Notes: generated by a model from the sequence alone, not told the origin. A stretch of 34,087 nt of DNA from a virus (IMGVR_UViG_3300020214_000002:1-34087), one strand, 5' to 3'; shown: positions 8,036 through 14,227, counted from the first letter of the stretch. Made by a program: numbers and translations.

Positions 8036-8297
8036 ATCCTGCTTCCATATCTGATGCCAGGAACTCAATCTTCTCAAGTTCTTCAGGACTAGACCACATA
8101 CTTGGCATACCTGCACCATTGGTGAGTTGTTGTGTAGGAACAGCAAACTCTGCCTGAAGACTGTAACGGCTTTCAAACTCAATCTCAAACTCTGCGTTTT
8201 TGAACTTTGTGATTCCCTTTGCTCTTAGCATGTCTATCATTCTTTCTATCTTTGTGAGGTTTAGGCTCCTCTTTGCTTTTAATGTTGAAGGTTTCAT
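8016..8297 (-). CDS. Small protein between terminase and portal, unknown
   Basis: The product is 93 residues with a basic N-terminal half (KAKRSLNLTKIERMIDMLRAK is cut short here at MKPSTLKAKRSLNL) and an acidic C-terminal half rich in Glu. The ATG has AAGGAAG 7-8 nt upstream. It overlaps the preceding gene by 113 nt and the following one by 20 nt, in other frames. The fold appears partly helical. Long overlaps on both sides with good ribosome sites indicate compact coding; no family was recognised. Confidence 0.6.
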   Translation of the reverse strand: MKPSTLKAKRSLNLTKIERMIDMLRAKGITKFKNAEFEIEFESRYSLQAEFAVPTQQLTNGAGMPSMWSSPEELEKIEFLASDMEAGYEYGAD

Positions 8298-8409
8298 CGT
8301 ATTCTTCCTTTGTGATTAATTGGCTATAGTCTATGGGCTCAATTTCTTCCGTAAACCAATCGGTTATATCTAGATCAGTCAAATCAACTCCATTCAAGCG
8401 AGTCGTCAT
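8185..8409 (-). CDS. Small acidic-to-basic protein, unknown
   Basis: The product is 74 residues. The first 45 are acidic (MTTRLNGVDLTDLDITDWF at the start), and the last 30 are strongly basic and Lys/His-rich, ending KVQKRRV. I choose the ATG at 8409, which has AGGAG 7 nt upstream, rather than the ATG at 8415, which lies against that site. It overlaps the terminase end by 26 nt. The charge-split architecture might bind nucleic acid or a packaging protein, but this is conjecture. Confidence 0.6.
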   Translation of the reverse strand: MTTRLNGVDLTDLDITDWFTEEIEPIDYSQLITKEEYDETFNIKSKEEPKPHKDRKNDRHAKSKGNHKVQKRRV

Positions 8410-9745
8410 AGCCATTCTCCTTGTAATTTAGTCTTTCTTCTTCCCTACGCATTGCTTGCTCTAGTAGTTGCCTTTCCCAAGGATCCATTTCACGTGGTGG
8501 TGGATCTTTAACTAAGGGCTTCTCACGAGAATGAATATAAGTAAGAGCATACAGGGCAGCATCGCTAAGATGGTTAGGTTGACTAGGATTTTCTCTTTCC
8601 TTTTGAGACTTATTGTTCCACTCAAGTACGCTCCACTCATTTATGATCTGGTTGGGAACAAACACCTTAAGGTTAAGGTTATAGAGTAATGAGTTTACTC
8701 TTGCTATACTACCAAGCTTATCCTGCTTCTTTGCTGGTATAAGACTAATGTTGAATCTTTCTGTCAGTTCTCTTGCGTAGATAAGAGCAGCAGAGTCGTA
8801 TACAATACTTAAGTTGCTTTTTGGTATATTCTCTGTCATCTCCTTGATCTTTGTAGCTATTTCAGAGATAGCTAAGTTAGGAGAGCTAAAGCTTTTGGTA
8901 ATGTATATCTCATCAGCAAAATCGGAATAGGCTACTAATACTAATGCTGAGTCGTCTCTTACACCAAAGTCTAAGCCAAGGCACCATTGCCAGTGATGGT
9001 CTAGGTCAACTGGTTGTATTAGGTTTTCATCACTATAATTATATACTAGACCTTCTGGAGTAGCAAACTCAGCCTGGAACTCACGCTTGTAAGCCATTGA
9101 GTTAGGATTATAAGCTTTCTTTAGTTTAGTTAAAGCAGCTGCAGCTATGTGAGGATTTTTGTCTGTTAGCCATTCAAATTGTGCAAACTTAGGATCCTTC
9201 CAACATTTGTAGAAATATCCTACTGCAGCTTTGGGAGTTGATATAAGAGTAAGCTGACCATCTAAGTCTAGAAGAGTAGGCATTAGTACTTCATCTACTA
9301 GATACTCTAAGTTAGTAAATGAGGCTGCTTCATCTACTACAGCGCTTCTTAGTTTAATTCCACGCAAGCTTTCCATGGCACCTGGCTTATCTGCTCCAAG
9401 TAACCAAATCTCACTTCCATTGGGAAATTGGATAGTTAGGTTAGATTCGTTGTAGGTACACCCAAGCTGAGCAGTAAATTGCCTTAGTGGTTGCCAAGCA
9501 ATCTTCTTGATGTGTTGTCTATACAAAGCTACATAAAGATGATTGGTACCAGGATTTAGAATCGCTTCCTTAACAAGATCATAGCATACAGCTGTAGACT
9601 TACCTGAACGACGTGAGCATTTGGCTATTTTATACTTGGAAGGAGAAGCAACAAACTTTTGTTGTTCTGGGAATAGAGAAATAGGAATAGATTTGAGGAG
9701 TTGAACTCGTTTGGTAAGTTCTTGTTTTATTTTAGTCTGATCCAT
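8384..9745 (-). CDS. terL: Terminase large subunit (packaging ATPase and nuclease)
   Basis: The 453-residue protein drives DNA into the prohead and cuts it. Walker A is CSRRSGKST at residues 43-51. Walker B is SAVVDEA at 134-140, with catalytic Glu139. The coupling motif LISTP is at 167-171. The C-terminal RNase H-like nuclease has acidic residues in GLDFG (D259), VYDSAA (D317) and HLSDAALYAL (D395). All key residues are present and the length is usual. The ATG at 9745 has an in-frame stop three codons upstream and no visible Shine-Dalgarno, unlike most neighbours; it lies inside a palindrome. The gene ends by overlapping the next one. Confidence 0.96.
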   Translation of the reverse strand: MDQTKIKQELTKRVQLLKSIPISLFPEQQKFVASPSKYKIAKCSRRSGKSTAVCYDLVKEAILNPGTNHLYVALYRQHIKKIAWQPLRQFTAQLGCTYNESNLTIQFPNGSEIWLLGADKPGAMESLRGIKLRSAVVDEAASFTNLEYLVDEVLMPTLLDLDGQLTLISTPKAAVGYFYKCWKDPKFAQFEWLTDKNPHIAAAALTKLKKAYNPNSMAYKREFQAEFATPEGLVYNYSDENLIQPVDLDHHWQWCLGLDFGVRDDSALVLVAYSDFADEIYITKSFSSPNLAISEIATKIKEMTENIPKSNLSIVYDSAALIYARELTERFNISLIPAKKQDKLGSIARVNSLLYNLNLKVFVPNQIINEWSVLEWNNKSQKERENPSQPNHLSDAALYALTYIHSREKPLVKDPPPREMDPWERQLLEQAMRREEERLNYKENGYDDSLEWS

Positions 9746-9771
9746 ATAGGATCAGATAATATCCATATAGG
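9736..9771 (-). promoter_or_regulatory. Palindrome and phased repeat over the terminase start
   Basis: Perfect 8-bp arms TCTGATCC and GGATCAGA (9736-9743 and 9749-9756) flank ATATA and contain the terminase start codon. TCCATATAGG occurs at 9741-9750 and again at 9762-9771, exactly 21 bp apart, or two helical turns. The gap ends at the stop codon of the preceding gene. As DNA this resembles a two-site operator. As RNA the hairpin would sequester the start codon. No ribosome-binding site is visible here. Confidence 0.55.
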
Positions 9772-10005
9772 TTAAGTTAGTTCAAGTTTTAGCTTTTTGG
9801 CTTGTTCTCTAACATAGGAGTTAGGATGGGTTAAGGCTTCAATGAGAGTAAGTTCTTCTATCTTGGGTTCGTAAACTATTTTATCACTATCGTAGAGTCG
9901 CATATACCCCATTATTTCACTAGAAGGAATATACGTGTACTTCTTAAGTACACTATAAGATATAAAAACTTCGGGGGAGGTAGTAATGAACTTATACTTT
10001 TTCAT
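9772..10005 (-). CDS. Mini-protein with HEAT-like motif, paralogue A
   Basis: This 77-residue protein starts MKKYKF. Near residues 52-71 it carries LTLIEALTHPNSYVREQAK, which resembles a single HEAT-repeat helix pair. The same core (EALTHP..FVR.QAK) and the same M-x-K-Y-x-F start occur in the product of 11351-11542, so the two are paralogues. It overlaps the acetyltransferase gene by 14 nt and is followed by the palindrome at the terminase start. It has a modest AGGG ribosome site. Function is unknown; a small protein-binding factor or inhibitor is possible. Confidence 0.65.
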   Translation of the reverse strand: MKKYKFITTSPEVFISYSVLKKYTYIPSSEIMGYMRLYDSDKIVYEPKIEELTLIEALTHPNSYVREQAKKLKLELT

Positions 10006-10453
10006 TAAATTCCCTTACAAGTGTTGTTCCAATAGAACGCCATCCTAACTTTTCTGCAAGGCGTTGCGCCTTAGTATTTAAGGTGAGAGTTGTAATAAGA
10101 CACTGGGGAGTTTGATATAGAGCTGCTTCAACGAGAGCTTTAGACAAGGCTTGTGAAATGCCAGTCCTGCGATACTTCTTCTTGGTATAAGAAAAATGTA
10201 CAACAAAGACTGGCATTCCAACCATAACTTCCTGATTATAATCGTAATAACCCATAATGTAGCCACGTATCTCGTTATCCTCTTCGTCAACTAGTACGAT
10301 AGATCTACTAAGGTAGTCTTCTTGAGCAGGATGCTGAGAATTGTAGAATTCGGTTGTCTTACGCCAGGAGTTGAGACCCTGATGGCGGGTAGATTTTAAG
10401 TAGGAGTTTAGAATAAAGTTCTTATCCTTTTCATCGTACCCGCGGATTGTCAT
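9992..10453 (-). CDS. GNAT-family N-acetyltransferase
   Basis: The 153-residue length is typical of a single-domain GNAT enzyme, which transfers an acetyl group from acetyl-CoA to an amine. Motif A with the pyrophosphate-binding turn is at residues 83-105 (FVVHFSYTKKKYRRTGIS, with R-R-T-G at 95-98). A strand and helix follow, and LAEKLGWRSIGTTL at 132-145 is the usual C-terminal GNAT element. Its ATG overlaps the previous stop (TAATG). The substrate cannot be read from sequence. A protein, antibiotic or host factor might be acetylated. Confidence 0.8.
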   Translation of the reverse strand: MTIRGYDEKDKNFILNSYLKSTRHQGLNSWRKTTEFYNSQHPAQEDYLSRSIVLVDEEDNEIRGYIMGYYDYNQEVMVGMPVFVVHFSYTKKKYRRTGISQALSKALVEAALYQTPQCLITTLTLNTKAQRLAEKLGWRSIGTTLVREFNEKV

Positions 10454-10689
10454 TAGCTCACCACTTCAGTTGCAACAACATCTGCTGCTGCTTTAAATTT
10501 ATCAACGTAGGATTTGAGAAGAGCTTCAAACTCTTGACGAGCGCCAACTTTAGCGTTTAGCTTAACTCGTAGATCATTCTCTTCATTTGCAATTGTTACA
10601 TACTTGTCTACGAGAACTGTAAATTCTGGATACTTAGCTGAGAGATGACTAACTGGGATACCCTCAACCATTGCTTCTTGCTGATTCAT
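10453..10689 (-). CDS. Small helical protein, unknown
   Basis: 78 residues, highly charged and helical, with a likely coiled coil over residues 25-65. AGGAG lies 8 nt before the ATG. It is coupled to the acetyltransferase by a one-base overlap of stop and start codons. No motif was recognised. The tight coupling suggests it is made together with the acetyltransferase and could be its partner or an unrelated early protein. Confidence 0.65.
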   Translation of the reverse strand: MNQQEAMVEGIPVSHLSAKYPEFTVLVDKYVTIANEENDLRVKLNAKVGARQEFEALLKSYVDKFKAAADVVATEVVS

Positions 10690-10693
10690 TTAT

Positions 10694-11149
10694 TTACTCC
10701 TTTGTTAAACCTAGTTCTTTTCTTTTATCTTCTAACCATTTTTCACAAACTTTGCGATCGTGCTTAGAATACTTTACATATTTTTGAGTGTTGAATTCTA
10801 TTTTAGCTAGCCATGTTTCATTGTTGTTATCCCAACATATGTAGCCTTTGCGTTTGCGGTTTAGACCAATTTGAAGCGCATGTCTTACATTTTCACTTCT
10901 AGTAGACCATTCTAAATTAGATACATGATTATTAAGTTTATTGCCGTCTACGTGATTTACCTGAGATTTGTTTTCTGGATTAGAAATAAACTTTTCAGCA
11001 ACTAACCTATGTACTGATTTACAGATTTTAGTTCTATTCTCACACAACCATACTATGTAATAACCATTTGGCCCTTTGAAAGGTTTCAACTTCTTTCCAG
11101 TCTTAACATTAATTACTGTTCCATCTTCTAATACATCGTACTTAGCCAT
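10694..11149 (-). CDS. NUMOD4-like/HNH endonuclease with AP2-like tail (homing type)
   Basis: The protein is 151 residues from the ATG at 11149, which is preceded by AAGGTAAGGACA; the longer frame to 11170 lacks a better site. The N-terminus (YDVLEDGTVINVKTGKKLKP) resembles NUMOD4-type DNA-binding segments. The HNH core runs from VHRLVAEKFI (H47) through VNHVDGN (H66, D68, N70) to NLEWSTRSEN (N78). The C-terminal ~50 residues (GYICWDNNNETWLAKIEF) resemble an AP2-like DNA-binding module. Such genes are usually free-standing homing endonucleases that cut double-stranded DNA in genomes lacking them. It overlaps the preceding gene by 8 nt. Confidence 0.85.
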   Translation of the reverse strand: MAKYDVLEDGTVINVKTGKKLKPFKGPNGYYIVWLCENRTKICKSVHRLVAEKFISNPENKSQVNHVDGNKLNNHVSNLEWSTRSENVRHALQIGLNRKRKGYICWDNNNETWLAKIEFNTQKYVKYSKHDRKVCEKWLEDKRKELGLTKE

Positions 11150-11354
11150 TGTCCTTACCTTTCCTAGCATCTACAACCCACTCCGCAATAACTCTCTCAA
11201 CGGGGTCTGAACTAATAAGGCTTTTGACAACATTGTTACCATTAAAACTTACACCACGGTATTTCATCATGTAAAGTAAGTATTCTTTAGTTCCCTTGCT
11301 TGGTATTGGGCCATTTAGTTTAATAAACTCGGATAGTAGTTTTATATCGCTCAT
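11142..11354 (-). CDS. Small protein, unknown
   Basis: 70 residues (MSDIKLLSEFIKLNG at the start) with a basic, mixed composition and no recognised motif. Its ATG overlaps the previous stop in a 4-nt ATGA junction. There is little Shine-Dalgarno sequence, so re-initiation is likely. Its end overlaps the homing-nuclease gene. I judge it real from coupling and gene density. Confidence 0.55.
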   Translation of the reverse strand: MSDIKLLSEFIKLNGPIPSKGTKEYLLYMMKYRGVSFNGNNVVKSLISSDPVERVIAEWVVDARKGKDNG

Positions 11355-11542
11355 TGGTTTTCACTTTCTTTATATGCCTTGGCTTGTACGCGTACAAACT
11401 CATGTGGGTGAGTTAAGGCTTCTACTAGGGTCATGTCTACTGCTCTAACTATCTCTAGAGGTCCCCAACCAGCACGTTTAGTCATATAGTTGTCGGTTAC
11501 TGGTACTTGAAAGGTATACTTTTCCATTTCTGTGAACAACAT
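11351..11542 (-). CDS. Mini-protein with HEAT-like motif, paralogue B
   Basis: 63 residues from 11542, or 58 from the ATG at 11527, which matches the start of paralogue A (MEKYTF against MKKYKF). The core MTLVEALTHPHEFVRVQAK is near identical in pattern to residues 52-71 of the product of 9772-10005. Neither start has a clear ribosome site; the frame begins just after the preceding stop, so coupling is likely. Two copies of such a small protein flanking a homing nuclease and an acetyltransferase suggest duplication within the phage or separate acquisition. Function is unknown. Confidence 0.62.
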   Translation of the reverse strand: MLFTEMEKYTFQVPVTDNYMTKRAGWGPLEIVRAVDMTLVEALTHPHEFVRVQAKAYKESENQ

Positions 11543-11548
11543 ACTTTT

Positions 11549-11848
11549 TCATTGTGGGATATCTTCCTTATTTTGTTGAGCCAGCATCGCGATCAACGCG
11601 TCTGTAGATAAAGTAACTGTCTCAGTTTCATCTTTGTCTTCTTTGGTAGGATTAGAATAAAGAATCTGATAACCCTTCATAAGGGAATTGAAGAACTCTC
11701 TATTTTCTTTGCCTAATTCACCTGCACCTACTTGCTGCTTGATTTGATTCAGTCCAACCTTTACTATCTCCTCTAGAGCGTCTTTGGGAGGTAAAGTTTT
11801 CATATTTGGGACAATTATCTTTCTAGGCTTTTTAGGTTGATCGGCCAA
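11549..11848 (-). CDS. Small helical protein, possible terminase small subunit
   Basis: I place the start at a TTG at 11848, which has AGGAG 8 nt upstream; the upstream ATG in the same frame has no ribosome site. This gives 99 residues: a basic Pro/Lys-rich N-terminus (ADQPKKPRKIIVP), a helical middle (EEIVKVGLNQIKQQVGAGEL) and a short acidic segment before a last helix. Size, charge pattern and position upstream of terL resemble small terminase subunits of some marine phages, but no helix-turn-helix is visible. The assignment is a guess; the HTH protein at 12719-13315 is the rival candidate. Confidence 0.55.
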   Translation of the reverse strand: MADQPKKPRKIIVPNMKTLPPKDALEEIVKVGLNQIKQQVGAGELGKENREFFNSLMKGYQILYSNPTKEDKDETETVTLSTDALIAMLAQQNKEDIPQ

Positions 11849-12665
11849 GTTGTTTTCTCCTATGCTTTTTCTTTTCATAAGATCTTTTTGCAACTGCTTT
11901 TCTAGTTGCTACAATATCTTCCTCAGTTATAACTCTAAAGTGCTGCTTCCTGAAATCATGATTGTCACCAGACACTCTGCGTACTCTCCTTGACCACTTC
12001 TGGTTTGGAAATAGAAAGGTCCAAATTGTAACCATAGGCTCTTTTGTTCCTACAGTAGGTGAGTAAGGTCTATAGCAAGGAGAGTCAGCTTGTTGTTGAA
12101 AGAAGATTGTACCCTTACTAATGAGGTCTTTTAGTTCTCGGTCAAGAATAATATAAGGATACCTTGGCTCCTTATTTCTTAAACGCAAACTAACTTTAAT
12201 GTAGTCGTCAGCTTCTTCAATTACTTCACATGTAGAATGCATAAATCCATTCCTAGTAGTGTGCTTCTTACCATTCTTGCCTTTTCGGTTAGTCTTAGTT
12301 AGACAGGGTTCAGTATTTAAGTAATGAGCTGCTTGCTTTAAGGCTTCCATTCCGCCTTGCTCAAAAGCTTCAACTAGGCTATATTTATGGTTAACCTCCC
12401 ACAACTTGCCTTTGCCGTAGTTATCCCAATTCATCTCTGGAGTAAATTGGCTTTCAAGATGAAGACGAAGAGTTGCACCGTCACATCCAATGCTCTTACA
12501 AAACTTGGCATTTGGTATTCTTAGTAACCTATACATATTTGAGTAAGTATTTAGAATAAACCTGTACCTAGGATCGTTATGACGTTTCCAGTGGAGCCAG
12601 GCTTGGACGTATTGTGTTCTATTCGCAAATTGTGATCTAGTTGGTTTCAGACATAACATTGTCAT
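11832..12665 (-). CDS. HNH-like/AP2-like protein, probably degenerate or atypical nuclease
   Basis: The product is 277 residues with GGAGG 8 nt before the ATG. Residues 68-127 follow the layout of phage HNH proteins: LHLESQFTPEMNWDNYGKG, then W-E-V-N-H-K-Y-S-L where the family usually has H-I-D-H-I-x-P, then LNTEPCLTKTNRKGKN in place of the usual N-L-Q-P-L...N-x-x-K. His93 is kept but the acidic residue before it is Asn. Residues ~155-195 (YPYIILDRELKDLISKG) resemble the AP2/HNH-associated segment. The C-terminus is very basic. It may be a catalytically altered HNH or a DNA-binding derivative. Confidence 0.65.
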   Translation of the reverse strand: MTMLCLKPTRSQFANRTQYVQAWLHWKRHNDPRYRFILNTYSNMYRLLRIPNAKFCKSIGCDGATLRLHLESQFTPEMNWDNYGKGKLWEVNHKYSLVEAFEQGGMEALKQAAHYLNTEPCLTKTNRKGKNGKKHTTRNGFMHSTCEVIEEADDYIKVSLRLRNKEPRYPYIILDRELKDLISKGTIFFQQQADSPCYRPYSPTVGTKEPMVTIWTFLFPNQKWSRRVRRVSGDNHDFRKQHFRVITEEDIVATRKAVAKRSYEKKKHRRKQLGRST

Positions 12666-12685
12666 TATTTCTTCCTCCTTGTGAA

Positions 12686-12699
12686 TCTATATATATAGA
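12686..12699. promoter_or_regulatory. Perfect 14-bp AT palindrome in the gap upstream of the HNH-like gene
   Basis: TCTATATATATAGA lies 21 bp upstream of the ATG at 12665, between that start and the previous stop. Leftward, TTGCCA precedes it and TATATA lies 14 bp later, so it could include a -10 element, though the spacing is too short for a good promoter. A regulator site or melting element is equally possible. Confidence 0.3.
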
Positions 12700-12718
12700 C
12701 TTTTTTGGCAATACATTT

Positions 12719-13315
12719 TTAGGTTTTTTTGTTAGTTTTTTTGGTCGCCACACGAGAAGTTTTACTGTATACATTAGGATCCTTATAAATATAGGCCGAG
12801 TTCTCGTTTTCAACAACCCAGCGTGCTATGTCTATATTGTGGTTTCTTAATTCATGTCGCATCTGTTTAATGTTATTATACTGTGTATCGTTTTCTAAGA
12901 GCTTCTTGAGCTTAGTTTCAGCTCCTCCGTGATAGACTTCTCCACGCTTGATACCTTTAAGAGCGTGGCTGACAGCAGTGTAGTTTATTCCTAACGTAGC
13001 TGCAGCTTCATTATAAGTATAGCCCTGTACTACAACAAGCTGTACTACATTCTTCTGATGCAACGTAAGATTGTTGTTAACATGGATAGCAACTAGATCT
13101 AGAAGACGTTCACGAAGGATTAGGTTGGCTTCTTTAAGATAGTCTCTGTCTTGTTGAGACAACTCAAGTAGATCTAGATCTTCTTCATTTGTTAGAGCAT
13201 TTTCTAAAACTATATGAGGTACATGAACTTCACGCCAGTGAGCTGGATTGTTTTTGTAATCTGACTGGTCATCTAGTCCTTGTAGGTTTGAGATTGGTTT
13301 TCTTTTTCTTGACAC
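12719..13315 (-). CDS. Sigma-70 region-4-like HTH protein
   Basis: This 198-residue protein starts at a GTG at 13315 with AAGGA 11 nt upstream. Residues ~84-125 (LTLHQKNVVQLVVVQGYTYN, then EAAATLGINYTAVSHALKG) match the region-4-like HTH found in sigma factors and many phage regulators. The remainder is helical and charged and ends in a Lys-rich tail. No sigma region 2 is seen. It overlaps the HNH gene before it by 47 nt. It could be a transcription regulator, an RNA-polymerase-associated switch factor, or a small terminase subunit with an unusual HTH. It is the most regulator-like gene in the window. Confidence 0.75.
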   Translation of the reverse strand: MSRKRKPISNLQGLDDQSDYKNNPAHWREVHVPHIVLENALTNEEDLDLLELSQQDRDYLKEANLILRERLLDLVAIHVNNNLTLHQKNVVQLVVVQGYTYNEAAATLGINYTAVSHALKGIKRGEVYHGGAETKLKKLLENDTQYNNIKQMRHELRNHNIDIARWVVENENSAYIYKDPNVYSKTSRVATKKTNKKT

Positions 13316-13607
13316 GATCTTGTTTGTCCTTTTCCCTTTTACAACATTGCTTGCCCCATACGGCTACGTTGGACAAGTCAGATAGGGCATACCAATAACT
13401 CTCCCAGGAGTCATAGGCCCTAGTGCTAAGGGGGACTATGTGTTCAATATAAACATCCTTACGTAAGATGTGCTTAGTACAGTTACTGCAGTGGTACTTA
13501 CCTTCAACTTTAGCACTTCTGATAAGGTTTTGATAGGCTTCACATCTCTGCCAGTACTTACGTAGAGCTGCCTTCATAAAGTTATTAAGCTTATTATCTT
13601 TAATCAT
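13269..13607 (-). CDS. HNH endonuclease
   Basis: A 112-residue single-domain HNH protein. C-S-N-C at 40-43 begins the zinc site. I-E-H-I-V-P-L at 54-60 provides the catalytic His56. LSDLSNVAVWG supplies the conserved Asn80, and QCCKREKDKQ at 87-96 is the last HNH element; its zinc pair appears reduced, with Lys at 86 where a Cys is usual. The C-terminal 20 residues are Lys/Arg-rich. HNH proteins near terminase genes can assist packaging cleavage, and others are homing or host-DNA nucleases. The ribosome site is weak, and the end overlaps the HTH gene. Confidence 0.82.
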   Translation of the reverse strand: MIKDNKLNNFMKAALRKYWQRCEAYQNLIRSAKVEGKYHCSNCTKHILRKDVYIEHIVPLSTRAYDSWESYWYALSDLSNVAVWGKQCCKREKDKQDRVKKKKTNLKPTRTR

Positions 13608-13646
13608 AATTGTGGTTTAGTCCTAACTGCCAATTAGAGAAAGAGA

Positions 13647-14072
13647 TTAGGCTTCTTCATCCCATTCCCAGTCTAAAAAGTCTTCTTCTGAGTTTTCTGA
13701 TGTGATCAGATTGGAGCCTTGGTTACAATCTGATCTTATTAAGCTTATATTAACCTTATTAACCTTATTAGCCTTATTAGCCTTATTGGGTTCCAAACTC
13801 AGCTTTATAACTCCGTCTTTTAACTCATCTTTGTCCAAAAATTTCTTACATCTCCCTAGCAGGATCCGGAAACTTTTTGTATCAAATCCATGCCGTTCAC
13901 ATACACTTCTCATGGCGGATCTTGTCAAAACACCCTTTGCCTTGGATCGAAAATTAATATACTCTAGCATAAGATACTTGAAGGAATGTAAATTATGTCC
14001 ATTGTAAAGTGCTATAGCTTCGTCCCAAAAAGGACAAGAATAAGTAGTTTGATTTTCTGATTTGTGCGTCAT
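13647..14072 (-). CDS. First leftward gene; acidic-tailed protein, possible regulator or replication factor
   Basis: I choose the ATG at 14072, with GGAG 5 nt upstream, over an upstream in-frame codon at 14105 that falls in a hairpin arm. The 141-residue protein has a helical, basic middle (residues ~48-90, VLTRSAMRSVCERHGFDTKS) that could form a winged helix. An Asn-Lys-Ala/Asn-Lys-Val repeat follows at 96-107. The tail is strongly acidic (EEDFLDWEWDEEA), recalling the acidic C-termini of single-stranded-DNA-binding proteins. As the first gene after the switch region it is probably expressed early. No family was recognised. Confidence 0.65.
   Translation of the reverse strand: MTHKSENQTTYSCPFWDEAIALYNGHNLHSFKYLMLEYINFRSKAKGVLTRSAMRSVCERHGFDTKSFRILLGRCKKFLDKDELKDGVIKLSLEPNKANKANKVNKVNISLIRSDCNQGSNLITSENSEEDFLDWEWDEEA
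13752..13787 (-). repeat. Four 9-bp tandem repeats
   Basis: The units are AACCTTATT twice and AGCCTTATT twice, in the plus reading, encoding alternating Asn-Lys-Val and Asn-Lys-Ala triplets in the first leftward protein. The unit is a multiple of three, so copy-number change would keep the frame and alter only the linker length between the helical domain and the acidic tail. Confidence 0.85.
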
Positions 14073-14096
14073 AAAAACTCCATTTGTTAAATAAAA

Positions 14097-14184
14097 AGAG
14101 ATCACTTCCTATAGTACCAGGCTAAATGGTGATCAGTTCGGGTTGATCACCACTCGCAGGCCCGAACTACAAGGAGTGATCTCT
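14097..14184. other. Structured switch element: nested and interleaved inverted repeats, five GATC sites
   Basis: The outer arms are 14097-14110 and 14172-14184 (GATCACTTCCT against AGGAGTGATC, one bulged base). Inside, TGGTGATCA (14127-14135) pairs with TGATCACCA (14144-14152), and GTTCGGG (14136-14142) pairs with CCCGAAC (14161-14167). The two inner pairs are interleaved with loops of 0, 1 and 8 nt, the geometry of an H-type pseudoknot in plus-strand RNA. Read leftward, the outer stem is followed by TTTTTATTT, as in an intrinsic terminator. GATC occurs five times between 14100 and 14193. It lies in the only large intergenic region, where transcription diverges. Candidate roles are terminator/attenuator, replication origin or regulatory RNA. 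Confidence 0.75.
14111..14119 (-). promoter_or_regulatory. Possible leftward extended -10 promoter inside the structured element
   Basis: In the leftward reading TGGTACTAT fits TGn plus a -10-like hexamer (4 of 6). No good -35 is seen. A start around 14104 would give a leader of about 32 nt to the ATG at 14072 and would contain only one arm of the outer stem, so it would escape the terminator-like hairpin. Confidence 0.3.
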
Positions 14185-14227
14185 CTTAAGATCAAGAATA
14201 GCAATACATTTTAAATTGTCGTGTGTG

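Noticed and set aside
8036-8188. Longer upstream form of the small gene ending at 7883
   Set aside because: The added 51 residues are out of character with the helical C-terminal part, lie wholly in another gene, and have no ribosome site.
13702-14007. 101-codon plus-strand open frame opposite the first leftward gene
   Set aside because: Its Leu-rich start simply reflects the 9-bp repeat read in the other direction; no ribosome site is present.
14109-14116. TACTATAG as a T7-type RNA-polymerase promoter
   Set aside because: Only the initiation box resembles a T7 promoter. The upstream recognition region does not match, the phage encodes no such polymerase, and the octamer also occurs inside the fibre gene.
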